From positions 248,001-312,000 of the forward strand of contig JBAOIN010000003.1 in the NCBI GenBank assembly GCA_037045455.1: 64,000 nt of DNA, in the 5' to 3' direction. Shown one piece after another: positions 17,922-25,727 of this stretch. A model generated the notes under the pieces. That model made no database searches. It was not told where the DNA came from and saw nothing but the letters and a program-made list of their open reading frames with translations. The stretch's first letter is position 1, and each line of letters opens with the position of its first letter. This DNA is from JADKAV01 sp037045455 (GTDB taxonomy: Bacteria > Actinomycetota > Actinomycetes > S36-B12 > UBA10799). Position numbers and translations under genes: made by a program.

Positions 17922-19421
17922 ATGACGACCGGAGTGAACTTCCCCGCGGCCAACGACGGGGCTCGCAGTACGACCGCCACCGGCCGGGCCGTCATCGCCG
18001 ACGCCTTGCGCGGAGTGGATCCGGCAGCGGCCCGGCGGGTCGAGCAGATCCGGGACTGGCGCAAGGGCTACCTGTCAGCCATCCGGGAGCTCGTCGTGGC
18101 GGCGGCGAAGAACGCGGACGCCGCCCTGGCGGTCTCCCGGGACGGGCTGGACTCGCTGCACGACCGCTTCGTCTGGACTGCAGACGGCAGCGACCGGCCG
18201 CTGGTGTCGGCACTCACGGTGAGCGCTCACGAGGGGATGGACACGTTCGAGGTGATCGGGCGCAAGGAGCGCCGTACCGAGTTCTCCGTGCCGTACCACG
18301 GCAAGCGCCTGGCCGCGGGCGACCTGCACAAACAGTTGGACTCGTGGGTGGCGCACGGCATCACCGAACCCACTTTCGCCGACGCGGTGCGGGCGGTCAT
18401 GGCCAATCCGGAATGGCTGGATCTGCGGGACCTGCAGATCGCGGTGATCGGGGCCGGCGCGGAAATGGGGCCGCTACGCCAGTTGCTCGACTGGGGCGCC
18501 ACGGTGTACGCGGTCGACCTGCCCAACCCGGAACTGTGGGAACGCGTGATGGGCACGGCGAAGGACTCCGCGGGCCGGCTGGCCGTCCCCGTGCCGCGCG
18601 GCAGTGTGCAGCTCGACACGGCCCCGGACACCCGCGTTGCACAGGTCGCCGGAATGGACGTGATCAGGCAGACCGACGCCCTGCTCGCCTGGCTGCGGGA
18701 GGTCGAAGGGCCACTGACGCTGGGGAACTACGCATACGCCGACGGCGCCGCTCACGTCCAGGTCTCCATGGCCATCGACGCCGTCACGACGCTGCTTGCC
18801 CGCACCAGCAGCGACCTGTCGCTGGCGTTCCTGGCCACCCCCACCGATGTCTTCGCAGTCCCGGAAGATGCAGTGGCGATGGCCCGCATGCGCTGGAACG
18901 ACCGTCGGACCCGGCGGGTGCTGCAGGCACCACTGCAGTTGGCGCGGATGTTCGAGGCGAACTACCGGGACACCGTCATCGATGACAGTGGACGGGAGGT
19001 TGGTATCGCCGACTGCATCGTCCCGCAACAGGGGCCGAACTACGCCCTGGCCAAGCGTCTGCAACGCTGGCGGGCGATCGTCGCGCGCGCCGAGGGGCAT
19101 CGCGTATCTCTCAACGTCGCGCCTGCCACACGGACCAGGTCTGTGGTGAAGAACCGGGCGCTTGCTGCGGCCTACGCAGGAGCCGGGCAGTTCGGGATCG
19201 AGGTCTTCGCGCCCTCGACGGCCAACACGCTTATGGCCGCGCTGCTTGTACGTGATCTGCGGGACCCGGCTTCGGCCGCCAACCCCGACCAGGGACTGCA
19301 CAACCCGATGGACCTGTTCGCCGACGCGGCCAACCACGGCGGCCTGTGGCGCACTGCCTACGAGCCCCGGTCGGTGCTGTCGTTGGCTGCGGTGCTGGGG
19401 TTGTTCGTCCGTAACGCGTAA
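17922..19421 (+). CDS. Unknown protein with a Rossmann-like nucleotide-binding region
   Basis: A 499-residue soluble protein I do not recognise. Around residue 170 it has LQIAVIGAGAEMGPLRQL followed by LLDWGATVYAVDLPN, the beta-alpha-beta and acidic strand-2 end typical of an NAD(P)-binding or methyltransferase-like Rossmann fold. Later segments include LGNYAYADGAAHVQVSMAID and DCIVPQQGPNYALAKRLQRW, which look well conserved rather than random. No signal peptide or membrane segment. It is monocistronic, between glnE and copA. It could be an oxidoreductase or a nucleotide-sugar enzyme. Coding is certain from length and codon pattern; function is open. Confidence 0.8.
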   Translation: MTTGVNFPAANDGARSTTATGRAVIADALRGVDPAAARRVEQIRDWRKGYLSAIRELVVAAAKNADAALAVSRDGLDSLHDRFVWTADGSDRPLVSALTVSAHEGMDTFEVIGRKERRTEFSVPYHGKRLAAGDLHKQLDSWVAHGITEPTFADAVRAVMANPEWLDLRDLQIAVIGAGAEMGPLRQLLDWGATVYAVDLPNPELWERVMGTAKDSAGRLAVPVPRGSVQLDTAPDTRVAQVAGMDVIRQTDALLAWLREVEGPLTLGNYAYADGAAHVQVSMAIDAVTTLLARTSSDLSLAFLATPTDVFAVPEDAVAMARMRWNDRRTRRVLQAPLQLARMFEANYRDTVIDDSGREVGIADCIVPQQGPNYALAKRLQRWRAIVARAEGHRVSLNVAPATRTRSVVKNRALAAAYAGAGQFGIEVFAPSTANTLMAALLVRDLRDPASAANPDQGLHNPMDLFADAANHGGLWRTAYEPRSVLSLAAVLGLFVRNA

Positions 19422-19427
19422 GGGGAA

Positions 19428-19446
19428 TACCCGCCGGGGGTTGTGC
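19428..19446. promoter_or_regulatory. Candidate CsoR-type operator before copA
   Basis: ATACCCGCCGGGGGTTGT just upstream of copA has the C-run/G-run dyad of CsoR copper-sensor operators. No csoR gene is in the window, so the link is inference. Confidence 0.3.
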
Positions 19447-19459
19447 CGTTGACCCGGCT

Positions 19460-21526
19460 GTGAGTGCCGTGGATTTGGACCTGGAAGGCATGACCTGCGC
19501 ATCGTGCGCGGCCCGGATCGAGAAGAAGCTGAACGCGTTGCCCGGGGTGGAAGCGACCGTGAACTTCGCAACCCACACCGCACACGTGGAGTTGCCCGGC
19601 GACATCACCGTGCAGGATTGTGTGCAGGCCGTAGAGAAGGCTGGCTACGGCGCGGCGGAACACCAGGGTGAGCACGATCACAATGACCCCACGTTGCTGC
19701 GCCGGCTGATCGTCGCTGCCGTCTTGGCGGTGCCCGTGATCGTGCTGTCGATGGCAATGCCGGAATCCATGACCCAGATGTGGCTGATCGCTGCGCTGGC
19801 CACGCCGGTTGTGGTCTGGGGGGCCTGGCCCTTCCACCGCGCGGCCTTCCTCGCGGCGCGCCACGGCGGCACCACCATGGACACGCTCGTCAGTCTCGGC
19901 GTCATCGCCGCCTATGTCTGGTCGCTGGTGGCCATCCTGACCGGCGGTCACATCTACTTCGAGGTGGCGGTCACCGTCACGACCTTCCTGCTCGCGGGCC
20001 GTTACGCCGAGAGCCGCGCCAAGGACCGTGCCGGGCAGGCTGTCACCGCCTTGCTCAAGATGGGCGCCAAAGACGCAACCGTCATCCGTGACGGGCAGGA
20101 GGTGCAGGTGCCGATCGGTGAACTCGCCGTCGGCGACGAGTTCCTGGTGCGACCCGGTGAGAAGGTGGCCACCGATGCGGTCGTGGTGTCCGGTGCCTCA
20201 GCCGTGGACAACGCTTTGATCACTGGCGAATCCGTGCCCATCGAGGTGGGCGTCGGTGACGAGATCATCGGTGCGGCGGTGAACCAGACCGGACGGCTGA
20301 TCGCCCGGGCTGTACGCGTGGGAGCAGACACTGAACTGGCGCAGATCGCCGCCGCTGTCGAACGGGCCCAGACCGGTAAGGCGCCGGTGCAACGACTTGC
20401 GGACCGCGTTTCCAGTGTCTTCGTTCCGGTGGTGTTGATCCTGTCGGTCCTGACCGCCGCTGGCTGGTTGCTAGTCGGGGCCTCCTGGACGCAGGCCTTC
20501 ACCGCGGCGGTGGCGGTGCTCATCATCGCCTGCCCGTGTGCCCTCGGGCTGGCCACGCCGACCGCCATCCTGGTGGGCACCGGCAAGGGGGCGCAGATGG
20601 GCATCCTGATCTCCGGCCCGGAAGTGCTGGAACGCACACGCACGATCGACACCGTCGTCCTGGACAAGACGGGCACCTTGACCCAAGGCCGCATCGAGGT
20701 CGAGGTGGACAGCAGTGAGCCGGACTTCGGCCGGCTGGTCGGGACGCTGGAAAGCGCCAGCGAGCATCCTGTCGGACGGGCGATTGCGAGGGCACTACCG
20801 GAACGCGGAGAGCTCGAGGACTTCGAGGCAGTGCCCGGTCGGGGAGTGCGGGGCCGGGTCGACGGCGTCGAGGTGGTTGCGGGAACTCCCGCCTGGCTGG
20901 CAGAACTGGGTCACGAGGTGTCCGAGGAGGCTTCCGTCGTCGTCGCCTGGAACGGTCGGGTCACCGGACGCATCAGGGTGGCGGACACGGTTCGCCCGAC
21001 CAGTGCAGAGGCAGTGCGGCAACTGCGCGGTCTGGGACTGCGCACGGTGTTGCTCACCGGCGACGCGCGGGTGCCCGCCCAGCAGGTGGCAGCCGAGGTG
21101 GGTGTGGACGAGGTGATCGCCGAGGTGACGCCGTTGGACAAACTCGCGCACGTGCGCCGGTTGCAGGAGTCCGGCGCGACGGTGGCGATGGTCGGGGACG
21201 GGGTCAACGACTCCGCAGCGCTTGTGCAGGCTGATCTGGGAATCGCGATGGGTGCCGGGGCGGACGTGGCCATTGCCGCCAGCGACATCACGCTCGTGCG
21301 CAGCGAGCCACTAGGCATCGTCGACGCGATTCGGCTGAGCCGGCGCACGCTGGGCACGATCAAGCAGAACCTGTTCTGGGCGTTCGCCTACAACTCCGCG
21401 GCCATTCCGCTGGCGATGGCCGGGCTGCTGACCCCGATGGTGGCCGGCGGTGCGATGGCGTTCTCGTCGGTGTTCGTAGTGCTGAACAGCCTGCGGCTGC
21501 GGGGGTTCAAAAGCATCGCGGGCTGA
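19460..21526 (+). CDS. copA: Copper-transporting P1B-type ATPase
   Basis: Exports Cu(I) (or Ag) across the membrane. 688 residues: one N-terminal heavy-metal-associated domain with GMTCASC (10-16), eight predicted transmembrane helices, the actuator loop LITGESVP, the metal-gating ACPCALGLATP (about 357), the phosphorylation site DKTGT (about 402), the nucleotide-site dipeptide in SEHPVGRA and the hinge VGDGVNDSAAL (about 580). CPC plus TM7/8 motifs (YN in FAYNSAAIP, M/S in VVLNSLRLR) fit the P1B-1 copper subgroup. The start is a GTG; no copper chaperone or regulator is adjacent. A CsoR-like dyad lies just upstream. Confidence 0.92.
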   Translation: MSAVDLDLEGMTCASCAARIEKKLNALPGVEATVNFATHTAHVELPGDITVQDCVQAVEKAGYGAAEHQGEHDHNDPTLLRRLIVAAVLAVPVIVLSMAMPESMTQMWLIAALATPVVVWGAWPFHRAAFLAARHGGTTMDTLVSLGVIAAYVWSLVAILTGGHIYFEVAVTVTTFLLAGRYAESRAKDRAGQAVTALLKMGAKDATVIRDGQEVQVPIGELAVGDEFLVRPGEKVATDAVVVSGASAVDNALITGESVPIEVGVGDEIIGAAVNQTGRLIARAVRVGADTELAQIAAAVERAQTGKAPVQRLADRVSSVFVPVVLILSVLTAAGWLLVGASWTQAFTAAVAVLIIACPCALGLATPTAILVGTGKGAQMGILISGPEVLERTRTIDTVVLDKTGTLTQGRIEVEVDSSEPDFGRLVGTLESASEHPVGRAIARALPERGELEDFEAVPGRGVRGRVDGVEVVAGTPAWLAELGHEVSEEASVVVAWNGRVTGRIRVADTVRPTSAEAVRQLRGLGLRTVLLTGDARVPAQQVAAEVGVDEVIAEVTPLDKLAHVRRLQESGATVAMVGDGVNDSAALVQADLGIAMGAGADVAIAASDITLVRSEPLGIVDAIRLSRRTLGTIKQNLFWAFAYNSAAIPLAMAGLLTPMVAGGAMAFSSVFVVLNSLRLRGFKSIAG

Positions 21527-21556
21527 CTGGCGCGGGTGCTGCACGGGAGGGGCGAT

Positions 21557-21641
21557 CCGTGAGCATTTCGGGCATCGGTTAGCACGCTGGGCGGGCTTTT
21601 GGCGTCCGGAATGCTCACGGATGCCCAGAGTGCTAACCGAT
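21557..21641. repeat. Word-repeat element, ATCGGTTAGC family
   Basis: CCGTGAGCATT (21557), ATCGGTTAGCA (21574), then inverted AATGCTCACGG (21610) and TGCTAACCGAT (21631). Two forward and two inverted copies of related words, in the gap after copA. Confidence 0.8.
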
Positions 21642-21744
21642 TGCGAGGATCCGACTAGTCAGACAACCGCGCGGCTATGACCGGCAGAGGCTCATATCGT
21701 GCGCTCTTCGCTGACGCCCGTGCCCGCCCACTGCTTGCGTGGTG

Positions 21745-21750
21745 CAGACT
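21745..21750 (+). promoter_or_regulatory. Possible leaderless -10 (CAGACT)
   Basis: CAGACT, 7 nt, ATG at 21758. Supports that ATG over the in-frame one at 21677. Confidence 0.3.
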
Positions 21751-21757
21751 CGAACGC

Positions 21758-21943
21758 ATGGCCAGAACGATCCTTGTGTCCCTGCTCGTGGCCGTGGGCT
21801 GCGCAATCATCGTGTTCGGCCTCGGCCGGCTGCTCGACAGCGACACCCTCACCTCCGTGGCGGTGTGGGCCGGCGCGGGTGCTGGAGCGGGGTACTTACT
21901 CACCACTCGATCGGGTCGAAACGGCGGCGATTCCCCGCGCTGA
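21758..21943 (+). CDS. Small two-helix membrane protein
   Basis: A 61-residue protein MARTILVSLLVAVGCAIIVF followed by GLGRLLDSDTLTSVAVWAG and a second hydrophobic stretch with AGAGAGAGYLL, then a basic tail. Two short membrane helices are likely. An earlier in-frame ATG at 21677 would add a cytoplasmic, Arg-rich leader, but the promoter hexamer at 21745 favours 21758. It lies just upstream of the RCC1-repeat gene. Family unknown, moderate confidence that it is a real gene. Confidence 0.5.
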   Translation: MARTILVSLLVAVGCAIIVFGLGRLLDSDTLTSVAVWAGAGAGAGYLLTTRSGRNGGDSPR

Positions 21944-21984
21944 ACGGGGTTGTCGCCGATGCAGCAGGTACCGTGGGCCTACAC

Positions 21985-23709
21985 ATGAGGATCCAGCAGT
22001 CGATGTCCAAGGCAGCGATCGCGGCAATGGCCGGGGCAGCTGCCTTCTCCGTATTGTCCACCGCGCCAGCATCTGCGCTCCCACTGAAGGCCGATCGCGG
22101 CAAGCTCAAAGTGGTCGCCGAGGGGGTCCCGCAGGGACGTTCCGCGAAAATCACTGTTGCCGGTAAGAAGTACCGCAAGAAGCTGCCGCGTGCTGGGGCG
22201 TTGCGCAACCTCAAGCCAGGGACGTACCGGGTCTGGGCCACTCCGATCGTGGTCGACGGTGGCACCGCGGCCGTGCCCAATCTGCCGATCCGGGTGCGCG
22301 TTCCCAAGCGCAAGGCCACCACGCTACGGGTGCAGTACCAGTGGAACCCCAAGACCGACGTTTACCCGCCCGGCCCGGTCACCGGTCTGACGGTCAGTGG
22401 CCGCACGACGTCCAGCATCTCGCTGCATTGGGTCAACAGTCAGGCACCGGATTTGCAAGGGGTGGCCATCCGGCGCAAGACCGGTTCCGCCGCCTCGACC
22501 GGGCTGGATGACGGGCGAGTGGTGCCTGTCGACGGTTCGGCCCAGAGTGTGGTGGACGGTGGATTGCGCCAGTACACGACCTACACCTACAGCGTGTTCA
22601 TGGTCGACACCGCCGGCAACGCGAGTCCACCGGCCAGCGTCACCGTGCACACGACCGGCCGTGCCTCGCAGGTCACCGCGGGCACCGATCACACCTGCGC
22701 TCTGGTGCCCGATGATCTGCGTGGCACCGGCCACGTCCTGTGCTGGGGCGCGAACTCCCGTGGGCAACTGGGGGATGGGACCACGAGTGATTCCGACGTG
22801 CCGCGAGAAGTCGCGCTCGACGATGTCGTCGAGGTGAGCGCGGGCGGCGATCACACCTGCGCACTGCAAAGCGATGGGGACGTGTGGTGCTGGGGCGCCA
22901 ACGATTCCGGCGAGGTCGGTGACGGCAGCACGGACGACGCGATCCGCCCGGTGCTGGTCAACCTGCCCGCCTCCAGCAGTGTCGTGGCCGGTGGCGAGCA
23001 CACCTGCGCGGTCGCCGACTCCGGTGCGCTGCGGTGCTGGGGTGCTGCGGATTCGGGCCAGTCCGGGGTTCGCATCGGGGAGCCGATCCTCAGTCCGCGT
23101 GGGACCGCAATCCTCACCAACGTGACGTCGGTCGCCGCTGGCTGGGCCCATACCTGTGCCGTGGTCGTGAATACGACATTGCGGTGTTTCGGGGAGGATT
23201 CCGACGGGCAGCTGGGCAGCGGTTCGACCGATACTGCCACCCCGGTCACCGTCAACCTGGGCGGTCGCGCGGTGTCGCAGGCGGCCGCCGGGGTCTCGCA
23301 CTCCTGCGCAGTGCTGACAGACGCCACCCTCGCCTGTTGGGGAGGCAACGACTACGGCCAGATAGGCGACGGCACTAGGAACAGCCACACGACTCCCGCG
23401 AACGTGCTGAGCGGCGTGGACGCGGTCTCGGCCGGCGCGTATCACACGTGCGCTCAGTTGGACAACGGGACGATGCGCTGCTGGGGCCGCAATAACAGCG
23501 GCCGGCTCGGCGACGGCACTGAGGTGGACCACTCGAGCCCGACCCGGCCCGCTATTGCAAGTGGCGTGTCTTCGATCGCGACTGGCGCGTACCACTCCTG
23601 CGCCGTGACCGGCGGTGACACCTACTGCTGGGGAGCCAACCCGTTCGGGCAGCTGGGGACTGGGCTCACGACCGGCAGCCTGCGCCCGCTCATCGTCGCG
23701 GATCTGTGA
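21985..23709 (+). CDS. Secreted RCC1-repeat protein with FN3 domain
   Basis: A 574-residue exported protein. A Sec signal peptide (basic start, hydrophobic core AAIAAMAGAAAFSVLSTAPA, cleavage near ASA-LP) is followed by a beta domain with GTYRVWATPIVV, a fibronectin III-like domain (PPGPVTGLTVSGRTTSSISL to VFMVDTAGN), then seven RCC1/BNR-like blades. Each blade carries an H-[TS]-C-A motif and a C-[WF]-G motif about 17-25 residues later, for example HTCAL...CWGANSRGQLGDG. That paired cysteine suggests one disulfide per blade, fitting an extracellular propeller. Partner or ligand unknown. The frame is open upstream of the ATG, but only this start gives a signal peptide. Confidence 0.85.
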   Translation: MRIQQSMSKAAIAAMAGAAAFSVLSTAPASALPLKADRGKLKVVAEGVPQGRSAKITVAGKKYRKKLPRAGALRNLKPGTYRVWATPIVVDGGTAAVPNLPIRVRVPKRKATTLRVQYQWNPKTDVYPPGPVTGLTVSGRTTSSISLHWVNSQAPDLQGVAIRRKTGSAASTGLDDGRVVPVDGSAQSVVDGGLRQYTTYTYSVFMVDTAGNASPPASVTVHTTGRASQVTAGTDHTCALVPDDLRGTGHVLCWGANSRGQLGDGTTSDSDVPREVALDDVVEVSAGGDHTCALQSDGDVWCWGANDSGEVGDGSTDDAIRPVLVNLPASSSVVAGGEHTCAVADSGALRCWGAADSGQSGVRIGEPILSPRGTAILTNVTSVAAGWAHTCAVVVNTTLRCFGEDSDGQLGSGSTDTATPVTVNLGGRAVSQAAAGVSHSCAVLTDATLACWGGNDYGQIGDGTRNSHTTPANVLSGVDAVSAGAYHTCAQLDNGTMRCWGRNNSGRLGDGTEVDHSSPTRPAIASGVSSIATGAYHSCAVTGGDTYCWGANPFGQLGTGLTTGSLRPLIVADL

Positions 23710-23820
23710 AGGAACCACCGATTGATCAGGCCCGGGTGCTGCGTCATCACATCGGGGCCATCCCGCCCGTTACGAACGAACAGCACTAGTCCGGTTTCGT
23801 GTCGGGCCCGGCACAGCCGA

Positions 23821-23906
23821 TCGGTGAGCGTTCCGGGCATCCGTTAGCGGCACGGACGGGGTTTCCGCGTCCGGCATGCTCACCGATGCCCAGCGTGCTA
23901 ACCGAT
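23821..23906. repeat. Word-repeat element, ATCGGTTAGC family
   Basis: Forward TCGGTGAGCG (23821) and ATCCGTTAGC (23839); inverted GCTCACCGAT (23878) and GCTAACCGAT (23897). In the convergent gap between the RCC1 gene and the PilB-like gene. Confidence 0.8.
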
Positions 23907-23952
23907 CGCGACCTGACCGCCAGACACAGCCGTTGCCGCCCGACCTTGACCA

Positions 23953-25623
23953 TCACGCGGGCGGGATCGCGCGCAGGACCTCGCTCAACGTCGTGCGACC
24001 CTCACAGGCCAGATGGACGCCCGCATCAAGCAGTGACTGCCAGCCGGTCGCTTCGGCCGCCTTCGTGAGTTGCCCCTCGTCGCCGCTCTTGAGCAGCACC
24101 TCCTGCACTGCCCGGGTGACAGGCAGCACCTCGAAGACGCCGATCCGGCCCCGATAGCCACGGCCGTCGCACCGTTCGCATCCGCGACCGCGCACCAGTT
24201 TGGTGGCACGGGCAGGATCCAGCCGCAACCGTTCCAGCACCTCGCCGGTCGGCCGATCGGGCTCAAGGCAGTGCACGCAGGGCCGCCGGACCAGGCGTTG
24301 GGCGAGGACCAGACTCAACGACGAGGCGATGAGATACCGCGGGACGCCCATGTCGGCCAACCGGGTGACGGCACTGGCCGCGTCATTGGTGTGCACGGTG
24401 GCAAGGACGAGGTGACCGGTCAGCGCCGCCCGGATGGCCAGCGACGCGGTCTGCTGATCCCGGATCTCGCCGACCATGAGGATGTCGGGGTCCTGCCGCA
24501 TCATTGCTCGCAGGCCAGCCTCGAACGTCATCCCGGACTTCTCGTCGATCTGCACCTGGGTGACCCCGGGCAGTTCGATCTCGACCGGGTCCTCGACGGT
24601 GATGAGGTTGCGCTCGCCGGTCACCACTTCGTTGATCGCCGAGTACAGGGTCGTCGTCTTCCCGGAACCGGTAGGTCCGGTGATGAGCAGAAGGCCCTGG
24701 GAGGCGCGCAACGTCGCGTGCACCACCGGAACCATGCGTTCCGGGATGCCCAGCGAGCGCAATTCGGGCAGTTCCGCGATGTCGTTGAGCAGCCGGATGA
24801 CGACTGTCTCGCCTCGCAGGGAAGGCAGGGTCGAGATGCGCAGGTTGTGCACTAGGCCGTTCACTGTTACCTGCGCGCGACCGTCCTGGGGGATCCGTCG
24901 CTGGGCGATGTCCAGACTGGCCATGATCTTGATCCGCGAGGTCAAGGGTGCCAGGCCCGCCGGCGGCAGCGACATCACCGTGCGCAGCGCGCCGTCCACC
25001 CGCATCCGCACTCGGACCTCGTCCGGAAGGGGTTCTATGTGGACGTCGGTCGCGTGCAGTCGCAAGGCAGCGTTGAGGATCTGCTGTACAGCGGTGACTG
25101 CTCCCTCATGGCCATCGGAAGCGCCCTTGACGCTTTGATGATTCATCTCGTTGAGGGCATCGACCGCGTGTGCTTCGTTCCAGACCGCGGCCAGTTTGCG
25201 GCGCAGTTGACTTTCGGGGGACACGACGACTTCGATCGACAGGTCGCCTAGAGACTGCCGCAGGTACATGCGCACGTCGTCCAGCCCCAGCACGTCGACC
25301 GGGTCGGCGGCGGCCAGTGTCACGGATGTCTCGGTCCGGTCCACGGGCAACACCAAGGCCCGCTGGGCGATTTGATGAGGAAGGGTGCGGGCGATCTCCG
25401 GCTGCACCTCGTGGACCGACAGATCCAGCGACCGCAATCCATAGGCGTGCGCCAGGGCGGCCGCCAGGGTGATCTCGGTGACGCGTTGCTCGTCGAGCAG
25501 GATCCGGCCCAGCCGCCGGCGTTGACGCGGGTCTTCTTGGGACTGCACGCGCAGGACGTGCGCAAGGTCATGGGGTGTGATGACTCCCCACGACACCAGG
25601 ATGTCCCCGAGGCGATTGGCCAT
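23953..25623 (-). CDS. GspE/PilB-type secretion ATPase
   Basis: A 556-residue hexameric ATPase that powers type II secretion or type IV pilus assembly. The N-terminal MshEN-like region (MANRLGDILVSWGVITPHDL) precedes the ATPase core with Walker A GPTGSGKTTTLYSAI, the Asp box VEDPVE, Walker B DILMVGEIRDQQTA and the His box LATVHTNDA. A zinc-binding four-cysteine module follows (CVHC ... CERC). A strong AGGAGG Shine-Dalgarno sequence fixes the ATG at 25623. No pilC, pilT, pilin or secretin gene is adjacent, so it is an orphan within this window. Confidence 0.9.
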   Translation of the reverse strand: MANRLGDILVSWGVITPHDLAHVLRVQSQEDPRQRRRLGRILLDEQRVTEITLAAALAHAYGLRSLDLSVHEVQPEIARTLPHQIAQRALVLPVDRTETSVTLAAADPVDVLGLDDVRMYLRQSLGDLSIEVVVSPESQLRRKLAAVWNEAHAVDALNEMNHQSVKGASDGHEGAVTAVQQILNAALRLHATDVHIEPLPDEVRVRMRVDGALRTVMSLPPAGLAPLTSRIKIMASLDIAQRRIPQDGRAQVTVNGLVHNLRISTLPSLRGETVVIRLLNDIAELPELRSLGIPERMVPVVHATLRASQGLLLITGPTGSGKTTTLYSAINEVVTGERNLITVEDPVEIELPGVTQVQIDEKSGMTFEAGLRAMMRQDPDILMVGEIRDQQTASLAIRAALTGHLVLATVHTNDAASAVTRLADMGVPRYLIASSLSLVLAQRLVRRPCVHCLEPDRPTGEVLERLRLDPARATKLVRGRGCERCDGRGYRGRIGVFEVLPVTRAVQEVLLKSGDEGQLTKAAEATGWQSLLDAGVHLACEGRTTLSEVLRAIPPA

Positions 25624-25711
25624 GTGCGTCCTCCTGATGTGCTCATCGGATGATCTCGGCCGGAACGTGAGCCCGGTCCCGTTCATCCCGCGTGCCTCGC
25701 CCAAAGATCGG

Positions 25712-25717
25712 TAACCT
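25712..25717 (+). promoter_or_regulatory. Possible -10 (TAACCT) for the K+ channel gene
   Basis: TAACCT ends 10 nt before the ATG at 25728; spacing is longer than in the other leaderless candidates. Confidence 0.25.
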
Positions 25718-25727
25718 GCGAAGCGCA

